DNA from: Notospermus geniculatus
Lineage: Eukaryota > Nemertea > Pilidiophora > Heteronemertea > Lineidae
Assembly: GCA_002633025.1 (NCBI GenBank)
Contig: NMRB01002140.1
Span: 41,335 to 105,334 of the forward strand
Reading direction: 5' to 3'
Length of the DNA: 64,000 bases
In this document: in pieces, positions 1 through 12,500 of the stretch
Position numbering within the stretch: position 1 is the stretch's first letter
Layout of the letters: every line of letters begins with the position of its first letter
Made by a program: the position numbers and the translations under genes
The notes under the pieces: generated by a model
What the model was told of the DNA's origin: nothing
Database searches by the model: none
What the model saw: only the letters and a program-made list of their open reading frames with translations

Positions 1-328
1 AAAAGGTTCAATAACACGGCGGACCGTAGCTGTAGTCCTTAGCAGCGAGCGCCGAAGGCGCGAGCTCACATATTCCGGGTGGGAGTGCTTTTACGCCATT
101 ACCCGGCATTTAAGAGCAAAATTGGACACTCTAGACATGTCAGTGTGGTTCACTGGTTTATTGGACTCGGGCTTTTTGGGACTAAAGGCAGTCAAATGCT
201 GAGCCTGCCTTATTTTTGACAAGCCAAAAATTGGGGGTGGGGGGTGGGGCTGCTCTTCTACGGCCATGGTCAGGAGGGGCCGCGGGAAAACGCGTTTATA
301 GCGACTACACCACGTTGAGTCGTCATAC

Positions 329-556
329 CTTTTCACTCGACAAAGACGCCTTATTCGTCGCCTTGATTCCAATATAAAACACCTTCCCGGCGGTGAGACC
401 TGGGTGGTAGGACTTGTACGTGTCGAAGCCCGAGTGTTTGGTGTCCTGGTACGGCAGGATATCCGGGGCGGCGCTCGCTCCCTTGGTACTCATCAAGGCG
501 AAGTGGTAATTTGCTATCCCACTCTCTGGGTCGTGGGCACTGAAGTTGGCGGATAT
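329..556 (-). CDS. Exon, modular ectodomain gene (most 3' exon found)
   Basis: 228 nt, acceptor TCTCTTCCAAG, donor GTATGA, phase 0 at both ends. It encodes ISANFSAHDPESGIANYHF and ends LTAGKVFYIGIKATNKASL. A GT donor directly follows SSEK, so coding continues to the left, probably outside the window. Confidence 0.7.
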
Positions 557-3500
557 CTTGGAAGAGAATTGACAGACGAACATATTCAACGTATTTTTTA
601 CTATCATATCATACATATATATATACATGTATTACACATTATATTACATGAAATAGTAACGGGTTTCTAAGGTGAACGACATAGTTTCCTACCGGATTCG
701 AACCCACGGGCCCTCGCATTAGGCATCAATCGCCAGCACTCAGGGGTAGCACGCCTTAACCACTAGGTCAAATCCCCATCCTCAAATGTTCATCCTCAAC
801 ACATAATATTACAGTGGTAAAGGAATCCTTTTAACAGTTCCAAAATTGCAATTGTAAGGTCACAGAGAACTGGCTGTGCCATTGGGATGTGGATCCTCCA
901 ACATTTTATTATCTCAAAATTGTCAGTGACATCGAAGATACCAACAGCCTCTTGTGTGGTGAGCAATCGACCATCACGGGGAGCAGATACACCCGGCGAT
1001 CCCAAACCTCGGTCACATTAATTATTAACTGAAATCTGGTGTAATGAAACAAGGCGACGACAGCAACCAGTATGCAAAATACATGTAGTGAACATCTTCT
1101 GTGCACATTGTACATGTACAGTACATCATGACGTTACACGTTACATCGAGCGGCATTTCGGCATTTTGTTTGCAGCTCATTTCGGAGGGAGGGGCCTTTT
1201 CTTTCTGTAATAGTGTCAGCGCTTCCACAAGCCAGGTGTTATATCTGTCAGTGTTTTGGCGTGTCAGTGCGTCCCCCATATTGTTTGGGAAACGCTTGCC
1301 GTTAGATCGGCATGTTTATCTGTGTGTCATCTATTGTCAAGTCGCTACTTATTCCACCAGACAATAGAACGGCAACACTCACAGATGGGGAACACTGGCA
1401 TATGTTACACGGGGAAATTCCTTTTAGCTCAGTCGGGAACGTTTGACTTCGAGAACGAAAGGTCGAGGGTGGGACTGCAACATTTCGTCTTTGTTCAATG
1501 GTAACGGGGACATTTCGGGACCAGCAGGTGTATACCACAGGAGAAAGTCCTAGGAATGCTGCAAGTCCGCCATGCAATAACTTGCTGTTTTATGGTTCTA
1601 TTCGAAAGTTCATGGTCTTTGTAGCTGTATATCCTGATCGCTCAACTGGACATAGAGTTATGGGGCTTAGTTTCCTGTCACACCGGTTATTAGTTAGGTT
1701 GGTCTTGAGGTCATGTCCTCATGAGCAAATGCAGTACGCCATTCGCCACACCGTGGACTGCAGTGGACTGATGCAGAACTTACATATCTATCCACCACCA
1801 TCGGTGTCGGCACCGTCAGTGACAAGGGATTTTGCTTTTCGCAGAATTTCGTTGTTTCCGTCTTGATCTTTCCGTTTGGGAATGTTGCGTCCAAGTATGT
1901 TGAGACATCGTTTGTTTGTGTGGCTCCTTTGCTGGAAGGAAAATAGACCATAAAAATACCCGTGTTTTTCCAGTCCCGTGTCAAACCCGTGTGTACGAAA
2001 ATCCCGGCGAGAGGTCACACTACTACATTGTAGTTAAGTAGCCCGACGACAGTTGCGCTGCAAACATTGACTCTTCGGTCATTTCTGAATTGGCACACAT
2101 TGTCGGAGGCGCGAAAACGACGTCACTTAATGGCTGCGCCATCTGTCGCCGTGCGAAGAACTAACGAACGCACGCACGGGGATTTCGAAAAGCACGGCGA
2201 GATTGCCGTGTCTCAAAAACCCGCGTTTTTCAGACACGGGTTTCTTGAAGCCCGGCAATTCATAGGTGTGACCGCAAAAAAGGGGATTGTAGTGTAACCA
2301 CGGCTACTATGTTGAGGGGAAAAGTGTCCAATCCCGTTGTGGTGAAAGCACGGGATTTGTAGTGATAACTTAAAGCTGAACTACATGTAGGCCCACCTGA
2401 ACAAAAACACCATGGTGCCTTTGTACAAAAATCCATCAGTGTCAAAATCAAGCTAACTGGTACGTACAATGGGCTAGCGTAGAGAAAGAGCGGACCGAGC
2501 ATTCTAGCTCCACCGCCCCCCCNGTTCTATCTCCCTAGTTATTACATCAATATGTAGATGGCGCTCGTGGAAAATCACTGAAACATCATAGGTCTTCTTT
2601 TACATTTCAAGTCATTGAAAGTTGTAAGGTTCTATCTCCCTTTCATCCAATCAGATACTTCGATTTGTGTCATGTGACAACGTGGACAACATCCAAATCT
2701 AGGGCCCACTGTGCACAAAATAAGCTAAAAATGAAGCAAAGAAGATTAAATGATGAAGAGATCTGATAGATCTACTTGTTCGTATGTTTGTAAAAAAACA
2801 TTTCAGGTGGACATAGAACTTAATAGCGGTAGCTTTGAATGATCAGGGCCATAAAGTTCTATGTTGGGGATATAGAACCATCTGCCTCAGAAAATTACTA
2901 AAATTCTTTAATCCCAAAGGCCTATCTCCATTTTTCGTTTCCGAGATCTCCACCTCTGAGGCCTCCATTGTGAAAAAACAAATAAAGTATGGAAGATTTC
3001 TATGCTAGTACCTCCCCCATTTATACAAATTTGGGAAACATTTATGGAGTTGAAAGATACAAGTTGGCAAAACTTCAAACTCAGTTTTCTCCTTTTCGTG
3101 TTTTGTGGACATAGTACCAGTTAATCCTCAGCCCACGATATGCATTGAATTGGGCCGTAGTGACACCTATTGGTCAACTCACTAACAGCTCCTATTGTCC
3201 GTTTTTGCCCCACAGGGATCTCCCAGAAAGGCTTCGCGCTTCCTTATACATATATGAGAGGCAGTATTTTTCACTCTCGGAAGAAACTTACATGCAGGCT
3301 GCGGAGGGCTTCGCGATCAAAACCCTTCGTCGATCCTTCCCAACGTAATACACCTTCCCTGCCTGTTTCACCAGTCCTGGCTTCGTTATCGTGTTTTCCA
3401 CAGCGAGGCCTCCCATGACGGGGGCCGTGTCGTCCACCACCACACCGTTTGAACAGACTGGAACCGAGTGGTCGAGCGCAGCGTTGAAGGCCACCACAGT

Positions 3501-6500
3501 CAGGAAATACTTTCCAGTTGACGGTGCATTCCACTTTGAAGATGTCAGCGTTGTTTTCGTCACCTGAAATATAGGTCTATACCAGCTAGTATGCAGTTTT
3601 TGTATTAGTCTACATGTAACTTGGAAAATTCTGTCCATTCTCAAAGAGGTCTTCCTGCCTGGAAGGTCATTTTGAACCAACTCTACGGCCTAACGCTAAA
3701 CGACACTCTTGCAGCAGGCGATATTTGTGGTACCAACCTTCTGAAATACATTACGTCATGGAAATGAAGCAGATATTGTGTATTTCGTACTTCGTTTTTC
3801 GTGAGATTTGCCGAACCTCACTGATAGGCCTATATTGATATACTAATATCGGGCCGGCGTCCCATTCCTGAACTCGGAAAAATGGCCAAATAATAAGTTG
3901 AAGATATCGCACGCTGTCATTCTTTGCCAGGCTCGGGAGTGGGACAAGTAAATGGACAGGACATTACTGTTTCTGACCATACCCCCACCCCATTATCTTC
4001 AACTTAGGATTTAATCATTTTTTCCGAGTTCAGGAATGGGACAGGTAAGTGGGAGTTTTAAGTATTTGTGCAACAGTTAAGTTAATATGCTCCGTCTTCT
4101 ATCTCTGCAAGATGTACATGGACGATTATTGGAGTAATCTCTTTTAGCGCTACGAAGGAGCAATACACGTAATACTTAGAGAAAAATGAACACACACCTT
4201 GGAGTTGTCATACTTGATTCCAAATACACTGGCGTCTGCACATTTGGTTCCCCACACATACTGATAATACTGGATGCCGCTCTCATGGTCAACGAATCCG
4301 CCCCAGTGACCTGTCAGGGCTGTTGAGCCTTGGTAAGCAACATCCGGGTTTCCTGGCATTCCTTCATTGACGAACCCTGGACTTGGTGGAGATATATCGA
4401 TGGTGATCTGAAAAATGATTGACCACGATCCCTTCACCTTGTGGCCGTTCCACTAGTTTTAGTTATGACCCCACCTCGAAAAGGCTGGCTGGCTATCATG
4501 TTCTCAAAGAACATGCAGGTCTACTTCAAAGGGTGTTTGCACTTCTGCAGACCACCATGCTGCTCCGGCACTAGGTCTTATTGTTCACCAGTTCAGCTTT
4601 AAGATGCGATATACATGCAGATGACGGTGTAACGTTTTTTAGCGTTCCCCATCTGCGAGTGTTCCCCTGCTATTGTCTGACGGAATAAGCCGCGACTCGA
4701 CAATGGAGGACACAGAGAGAAACGTGTCGATCTATCTGCCAGTGTTTCCAGAACAATAGGGGGAACACTGACACACGGAAACACTGAAAAACTTTACAAC
4801 GGGTTAAAATGTTTCATGGTCGATGTCATTCGGAACATGTATGACACAAGTCAAAGAAGTTATCAGTCTTGCGTCTACTACATGTACAGCAAGTAGGTGA
4901 CAATAGGGAGGTTTCGCAAGCGCCCGGTTAGGCCCTACGACGACGTTTATCTATTGTGTGGGTATACCCAAACAATAGATAAACGTCGTCGTATGGCCTA
5001 ACCGGGCGCTTGCGAAACCTCCCCAATAACCTGATTGGTCTACATAGGTTATCCTAATATTCAATTGTGCAGGACGGAAGGGACCAAAATTATTCTAAAG
5101 TTCCGCAGCACAATACCTTGATGATGGACGTAGTTATCAAGTTGGCCCAGTTGATGACCGTAACCTTTACGAAGAGATCATGCTCATGCGGGGCGTCTTT
5201 TCTTGCCGGATGGAGTCCGTTATTCGCCGCAACCTGAGGCTTCACAATGAAGTGTTTGTGGTGGAAGCCGTGGTAGGGGGTCTTGTAACAGTCAGGTCCC
5301 ACCTCGAAATGTTTCCGTTTGCATTCATCCAGACTCTGAAAGATTTGTGTTGATGTCAGTTCTGCCCTGTAAAAAGGATACTGGCTGGGATGGGCAGATC
5401 CTATCGGCGGTTCATGCCCACATCTTGCATGCCGGCTTCACTAAAATCCACAGATTGCACATTACCCTTCCCATATTTACGAAGGCTATCAATGTCTAAC
5501 TGAAGATGTGCCATCCTGATACTTGCACGATTTTTGTTCCCGCAATGGCGCGCACTTCGGCGTGCCAATGATTAAAGCCTTCGGGAAGGAGCGTGAGGAG
5601 TGTGTGAAGGGTGCGGGGGTGCGTGCCATGTCGTAGAGAGAATTTTGAAATATTCAAAAATTCGGCACGCAACAATGTTCGTGCCATGTGCGTGCCACTA
5701 GCGTGAACACTGCGCGAACTCGGCGCGAATGCTGCCGACGGTGCGTGTCTATGCGCGAAGTCGTAGGGCGATGCGGGAAGAAAGGGGAACTATACGTGCC
5801 GTGCGTGACATTGCGGGGCAATGCGGTACCGTAGACATCAACAATGCGCAAACAATACTTAACCTATGCGTAATCAAGTCGCCGAGCATTGCGTAGACAG
5901 TGCGTAACTTATGCGAACAGGGTGCAAACACGGTTTCAACGAAATGGCATGCCTTGCCACGACGCATGGCGCGGCATTCCGGTAACAAAAATCGTGCAAG
6001 TGTCGGGGTGGCTTAACCGATAGTATGACAATAGACTCGACTCACCTTATATCCTCCTTGGTTGGAATATTTCTGGTAACCATGAAATATCACTTCTTTA
6101 TTATTTGTGTGGTTGTCAAAGATGGTCCACTCGACATTCTTCAGACCAGTGTGATAGTCATAGGCGTCCCATTCACACCTAAACGATGGGGAGTAACGCA
6201 GTTATATTCCTGTGGAACTTTTGATAAATAGAGTCCCTTAGTATTATTAGCACAGCCTGGTCATAGCCGAATTAGCTGAGACCCAAACATGGCACCGCAG
6301 CTGTGTGCGGGTGACCGCAAAACCGTTTTAGAGATCCTGCGCCGTATATCAAACCAATAGGATTGAAGAAAAATTGCACAGCCACAAATACGGCTGTGCC
6401 ATTTCAAATATCGCAGCTGAGCATTATTCGCCTGTGCTCGCCTTGCTTCAGTCACATTGACAAAAGTAATATGTTACTTTTACGAGTATCTATATACGAG

Positions 6501-9500
6501 TTAAAATTGAAAACAAATGAATAGGGAGGTTTAGAAATCAAACGATAAATCTAAACGTTGACAACAACTTTATTTTTGTACCGAAAATGCAATATAAAAT
6601 ATGGTTCATGTGTAGTATGAAAAATAACGTTGTCGTAAAGTTTACGGTCATCGTTTGATTTCTAAACCTCCCTATTAGGGTTCTGTCAAAGTTAGTGATA
6701 CCGTCATCCTGGAACTGCACGTGTATTGGCTACGTCATAAAGACTACGCCACTACCCCTGGAAGCTTTCGCATAGAATTTCTGCATTGACCCACATCGGG
6801 AAATCAATGTACCAATCAGAGCCCTCGTGAGATATGTCCGTTAACCTCGCCTTCAGGTTTTGGCATGATACCAACTAACTCTTCAGTGGAACAATCTACT
6901 TGCGGAGCAACTGGGAACGAGATAACAGAAAACAATATGGCGAATGCTGGAGCATGACAGCGAGCGATTCGCGATTTCAAGGGCTAATTTTCCGGATTCA
7001 AAGTTTGAATCTGCTGCAACGACAGGCATGGAATACTTTTATTGATGGAAAGAATGTACTCGTGTGTACAAAAATAGGAATCAGCAAGTGAGATTGTACC
7101 AGTCGGCGCTAATTGTCAGCCCACGTATACTTGCCAAGCCGTGAATTATCATTAGCTTTTCCATCAGTCGTATGGGAGGGGGATTTCCTGGTATCGGGGA
7201 TTTCTGCCAATTCGGCCTAATGGTTAAAAATAAGGATAAGTAGCCTGGCAATTCCGAAATGATAAGAAAGTCAATAAACACAGTATAATGACAGGTCTAT
7301 TTGAAATAAAAACACTAAATGCGATAGTACCAAATGCATATTTGAACGGAGGGGTGATAACAGAGCAGCCAGTGAAATACAGGTGAAGACTGCGAAAGAT
7401 GTCAAGGGCTTGTGCGAGCGTAGTGGGAGGGCGGAGCGATGTCACTACCCTTGGGCCCAAATTTTCAAAGCTGTTTTAACGCTAAAATGCATTTTAGTCC
7501 AGCACTTGCATGCCTATAAGCATGCAAGTGCTGGACTAAAATGCATTTTAGCGTTAAAACAGCTTTGAAANCGCGAGACTAACCAAATAAAATCTCATCT
7601 TTAGGGTCCTTTCTAACGAAAGCCTTCAAACTTAGAGGAATCCAAGAGGAATACGTTCCAAGATATTTTTATCACTGTATTTTGTGAGGTTCTCCTTTAT
7701 AGCTACATGTATGTTCTTTTGCCACAATAGCTGCACTTCCATTACAGAAAAACCCAGTGTATGTCTTGGTTTGTTCTGATTCCATTAATACACGATGCCC
7801 GGGTTTAATAAGTCCGATTTTTAATAAGAACGGGTCGGATAGCATAGCCGAGTATACTCCGAACCTAAATTAGAACAGGTTTAATAGAATCTATAAATGT
7901 CCTATATGTAATGTCCCCCAACAATACTTTGCCCTTGTTGAAGTTAGGCTGAATCATACTTTAGCCGATACCTTTTTTGAGTTACGCTACCACCCCTCAC
8001 TACAAGCACCACGAGTGGCCAGATTTTAACCATATGTATCTATTCAGATATCCGGTGGCACGTAGCCTGACATTTTTGGACACTTGTAGCGAGGGGTGCT
8101 GGGTCGGTTGTCATCTATGTCAGTTCAATATTTTGCCCTTGTCCCGACATTACGAATTTATCAAAACTGCTTACTCCACTGTGTCGCCATCTTGTCGTGG
8201 GATAGTGAAGGAGGCGGTTGTCGAAAATATATCATACGGCTTGTAGACGACAGGTGTACTGGGCCTCGATGGTGTTCTGTATTTCAGATACCCCCTCTCC
8301 AATTTCACGATACCTGCAAAAAGATAAAGTGCCAGCCTGAAGAAGACCCCGGTTGGGGTCGAAAATTTGCAAGATTCTGAAAGTTGACTTGTGTCAATTT
8401 TTGTGCTTTCCTTTTTCTTTGCAAAAAGATAAACATTGGCTAATATTCATAAAAGCTAGCAAATGCTTTTACTTTAAAGCCTCACTGTATTGAATTCAGA
8501 AAGTGCGTACGCCCTCCGACGTTAGTGTAGTGTAAAATGTACTATGCTCTATCTCAAAAGAGCTCTACCTGCAGTTTTTTCAATGTGTGCTGAAAAGTAG
8601 GACATGATTCTTTGAAGTACATATCAGGCAAGTATTTTGGGGACCTTCACGAGGCTATGAGACCTCTACCTGCAGTCTCCTAACACTTTGAAAATATCGT
8701 AAAGTCAATACAGTGAGGCTTTAAGTTTTACTGTACATTTACATTCGACCTCGATGTGCAAATCTTAAGTGTAAGCATTCGACGCTAACTTTTATGAATA
8801 CCAGCCATTGTGTTAAGTCTACTGTTGGTGGTAACAATGCCCGTGTGTTGGAAATGTGCAGAGAAAAAACTACAGCATGAGATTATGCAATAAGACGTGA
8901 GAGGGAGCAAGAAATAAAAGTGAAAAAAAAAGAAGTTGGAATTTTTGCACATTTGTGCGAATTTTTCAATTTCTAAAATTGGGGTGAAAATTTCTCCCAT
9001 TTTGAGAAGTATCGCTCGAAAAATCAGACAAAATGTCATGTTAAGTTAAGAAAATTTCTCAAAAATGGGGAAAAATTCTATCCAAATTTGAGAAATTGAA
9101 AATTTGCGCAAAAGTGCCAAAATTCCCATTTCTTATTTTCCACTTTTATTTCTTATTTTGAAGACGAGTTTATTTTCACTATCACTTTTATTTCTTACTC
9201 CCTTCTAAATATCACCAGAAATATTTCACTGAATTTATCACATCGTGCATTTCGTATCGAAGATATTCCAACACAACTCTGGCTGAATCCAATCGCAACA
9301 GAAAAATGCTCGAAATTGTCTGATAAGCCCGACAAATGGGGAGTAGGTTTTACTGTTTTCAGGATTATCATATTATTACCACAATACTGAGAATTGTGAA
9401 AACAACTGTGCGGTCACCCGCACACAGTGGCGCAGCGATACTCTAAATCCTCAGATTTATGGGTACAAGTGTCCACCTCATTAAAACCTTGCCTGACCGC

Positions 9501-12500
9501 CCAATTATTTCATATGCATGTCTTTACAAAGGGACTTCACAGTAATGGTTAAGGTTGGGTTATCTGTGAATTTCTGAAGGAACTTCGCTCTGTCGCTTGC
9601 CGGGTTGTGAAACCGACACGTAGTCTGGATTTGAAATTGATCCCACTGGGTGAGAAGGCCTATTGTGACCGCTGTGTAAAAGTCACAAAACCCGTCATTC
9701 GAATCCGATCGTATTGTAATCGAACGCGGAGACCTTGAAATTGACCATACTGAAGTCAGCCCTACGTCATTCTGCCACGGTGGTAGTGCGCGGAACTACA
9801 TGTAGCCCATTGGCCATGCCTTTGAATAGAACTACGTAACCCTTTTTATAGTGTGATTGAGGGGGCGTGGTCTATCCGTCGGCTTGAATATTCGATGTGT
9901 ACCCACAAATCTGAGGATTTAGAGTATTTTGGTCTCACCCAATTCGGGCCATGTCGATTTAGAGGAATCGGAGGAATCGAAGGAATCAGAGGAATCGGGC
10001 TGGAAAATCCAGAAAATCACCGTATGATAAAGTATAAAATTATCAGAATAGTTAATTCACAACATTTTCTTGGCTATTGAGTTGTTATAATAAACTCCTA
10101 ATGATCGAGGTTGGTGAAGAGAGAGTCTAATGACTTGATGGCCGAATGCCAACACTTTAGGAGAAAAGGGCCGAATTGCAAGTTCCACTTAAGCTATTAT
10201 GATATTAACTCGATCACGTGGCTGTATAGTACATGATAACGGTGTGATCGTTAGTGTCTGATGGGCTGCGGACTGAATTTTCCTCTGATTCCTCCGATTC
10301 CTCTAAATCGACGTGGCCCCCAATTCGGCTACGACGTAAATAACGGAGAAGCAAACATGTTTGATATTCGTCTCAACTTGTCTTCACTTGTCTTAAGCCC
10401 CCGTCACATATCCACTCCGGGGCCCGTACGGCGAGTAAAAACAGACATTTTGGCCCACTTCTACGGTGCCCAGTTTGATCCAGTCTAATTTCCGCTTATC
10501 TATTCAGGCGATTTCGGCATAATTCATCTTAGATCCGTGTTTCAGTCTCTAAAATCCACAGCAAGCCGCTGGGTGGGGAAAATCGTACGGGGCCCGGTGC
10601 ATTTGTGACCTAGGCTTTAACCATTGTTCATAGAATAAAAATACCCTACGGTACCTTCGTTGTTTCTAATCGCAGCCCTCGTTCTGAGGCCCCCGATGGC
10701 GTCATACTTCTTCCCCACACCGGGGCATGGCCGTATTGCTCCGAGCCAGTGGCCATGGACATGCACCGGATTAATGTAGCGGTCCCTACTGTTTTCAAAC
10801 ACCACCGGTTTGTCCAGGTCATGTTGCCATTGGAAGCTTGTACTGCTCGCCGCACTGGTAAACCTTGCCGACGTCCCGGCCTTTATTTCTGGTTTTGAGC
10901 TGGGGTCGTAGGTGAAGAATTGCCTGGCACGTTCGTGGTTACCGGCGAAGTCTGGTACAGTCAACGTCACCGCATATACACCTGGTTTGGTCACGGTAAA
11001 CTATAATTGTAATATTGAAAAATTAGAGCTGTACAAATAAGCATCCTCACCGCCCTGATATCTTCTGCTTCTGATTCCCCCACATTGTGGCCGGGCGAAT
11101 GCCAAATTCCGCCAAGATGCATCTGTGTGGCGGTCTAGGAAAACCCGTCTGAAGTCGCTGAGTGATCGACAAAGGTTAAGGAGCAGTCAGCCGCGCGTAT
11201 TGCCAAAAGATGGCAGCAAAGTTCTAGCGGACCAATACCCAGGCAAATCCACGTGATTGGTGCTCGATCAAGAATGAATGGGTCCGCTATATGCATCAGG
11301 CAGGAAAACGCAGACAAATTTGGAAACCGGAAAGTCGGCCGCATCAATCTCAGGACCCAACTTTTTGAGATTCTCAAGCCGGAGTTCCGGCAAAAACCGG
11401 AAGATTTTCATGCCTGAATTGCATCGAATTGTGCCGTAGTGACACCTATTGGTTAACTCACTGACAGCTCCTATTGCCTGTGCATTGATCTGCCACTGTT
11501 CACCTGTTACGTAGTACATTTCAGCTATTGAAATGTGCGAGTTCACCAAGGCCATTAACACTTTCCTCAAACGCGACATCCGACGGGTTTTCCTATAACG
11601 CCTCACATCTATTGTTATGTCCGTTGAGTACAGAGTTGCCGATTTCGGCACGGCAGATCAATTTTTTGGGAATGTCATACGAGTCCGTATGTATAATGCC
11701 CGTTGTACACGGTAGGATTTTCTTGTACTAAAAATTATAAATGGGGCTTAAATGGGTGTTCACAATGGCTTTCAGCAAGGCAATCAGTAGCCTATGACCG
11801 AAATCACCCTTCATGAGCCTCATTTATAATTTTTAGTACAAAAAAATCCTACCGTGTACAACGGGCATAAAGGGGGCCCTACCGTGGTTTTTCCTTCGGA
11901 CAAAGTAACCTTTTTCTCATTTCCACCACAATGGTCCTGAAGCTCATCCTCATTGTTTTTGCCCTTAACGGCGGTCAGCTCCTTAACTCCCACTGTCCCT
12001 TCTGGTGTGACCTTTGAGTCAGGGTCAGTCCACCCTCGCCACGTGGCTGTGATGGTCTGACCAATCTGAAGACAACCGAGGTCAAGAATTACGTTCCACG
12101 GTTTGCAGCTACATGTAGGACTTTGCCCAATCTTCCGTCACAGCTCGAAGGGACTTCCCTCAAATGACCAGTGGAAGTAGATTTATGAGAACCCCACGAA
12201 CGATGATGTGGCAGGGTCAGCTGTGCATGCCTACATTTGACTACATTTGAATAGGCTTACGTGCATTTGCATAATATAAAACATTAAAGATAATGTATCA
12301 CAACTTCATTGTTTACATTCAATGTTTGTAAACATTGATGTTTACATTATGTTATTTTTTTGGGACATGCCAACCCCTCAAATTGAGTACTTACTGTATC
12401 AAAAGAATTTCTAGAGGGGCATGCCACCAACAAATTACTCACAAGACAAACAAAGACTGGGCACAAACAAACAAAATGTAAATAAACAATGATTTTCGTG

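Larger units (their letters stand above)
557..3291. other. Intron of the ectodomain gene, one exon unaccounted for
   Basis: Besides the SINE-like piece and one MITE, the stretch holds words such as GTGTAACCACGGCTA (2293, again at 21387) and no exon that satisfies the phases required on both sides. A short exon may be hidden here. Confidence 0.5.

Noticed and set aside
7138-7226. Possible minus-strand exon (AELAEIPDTRKSP) with AG and GT borders
   Set aside because: Phase does not fit between exons 10655 and 6178, and the peptide lacks module features.
9516-9757. About 80-codon open minus frame without ATG (contains LTQWDQFQIQTTCRFHNPAS)
   Set aside because: It looked like the missing exon of the ectodomain gene, but phases and splice sites do not fit and it lies inside an inverted-repeat element.
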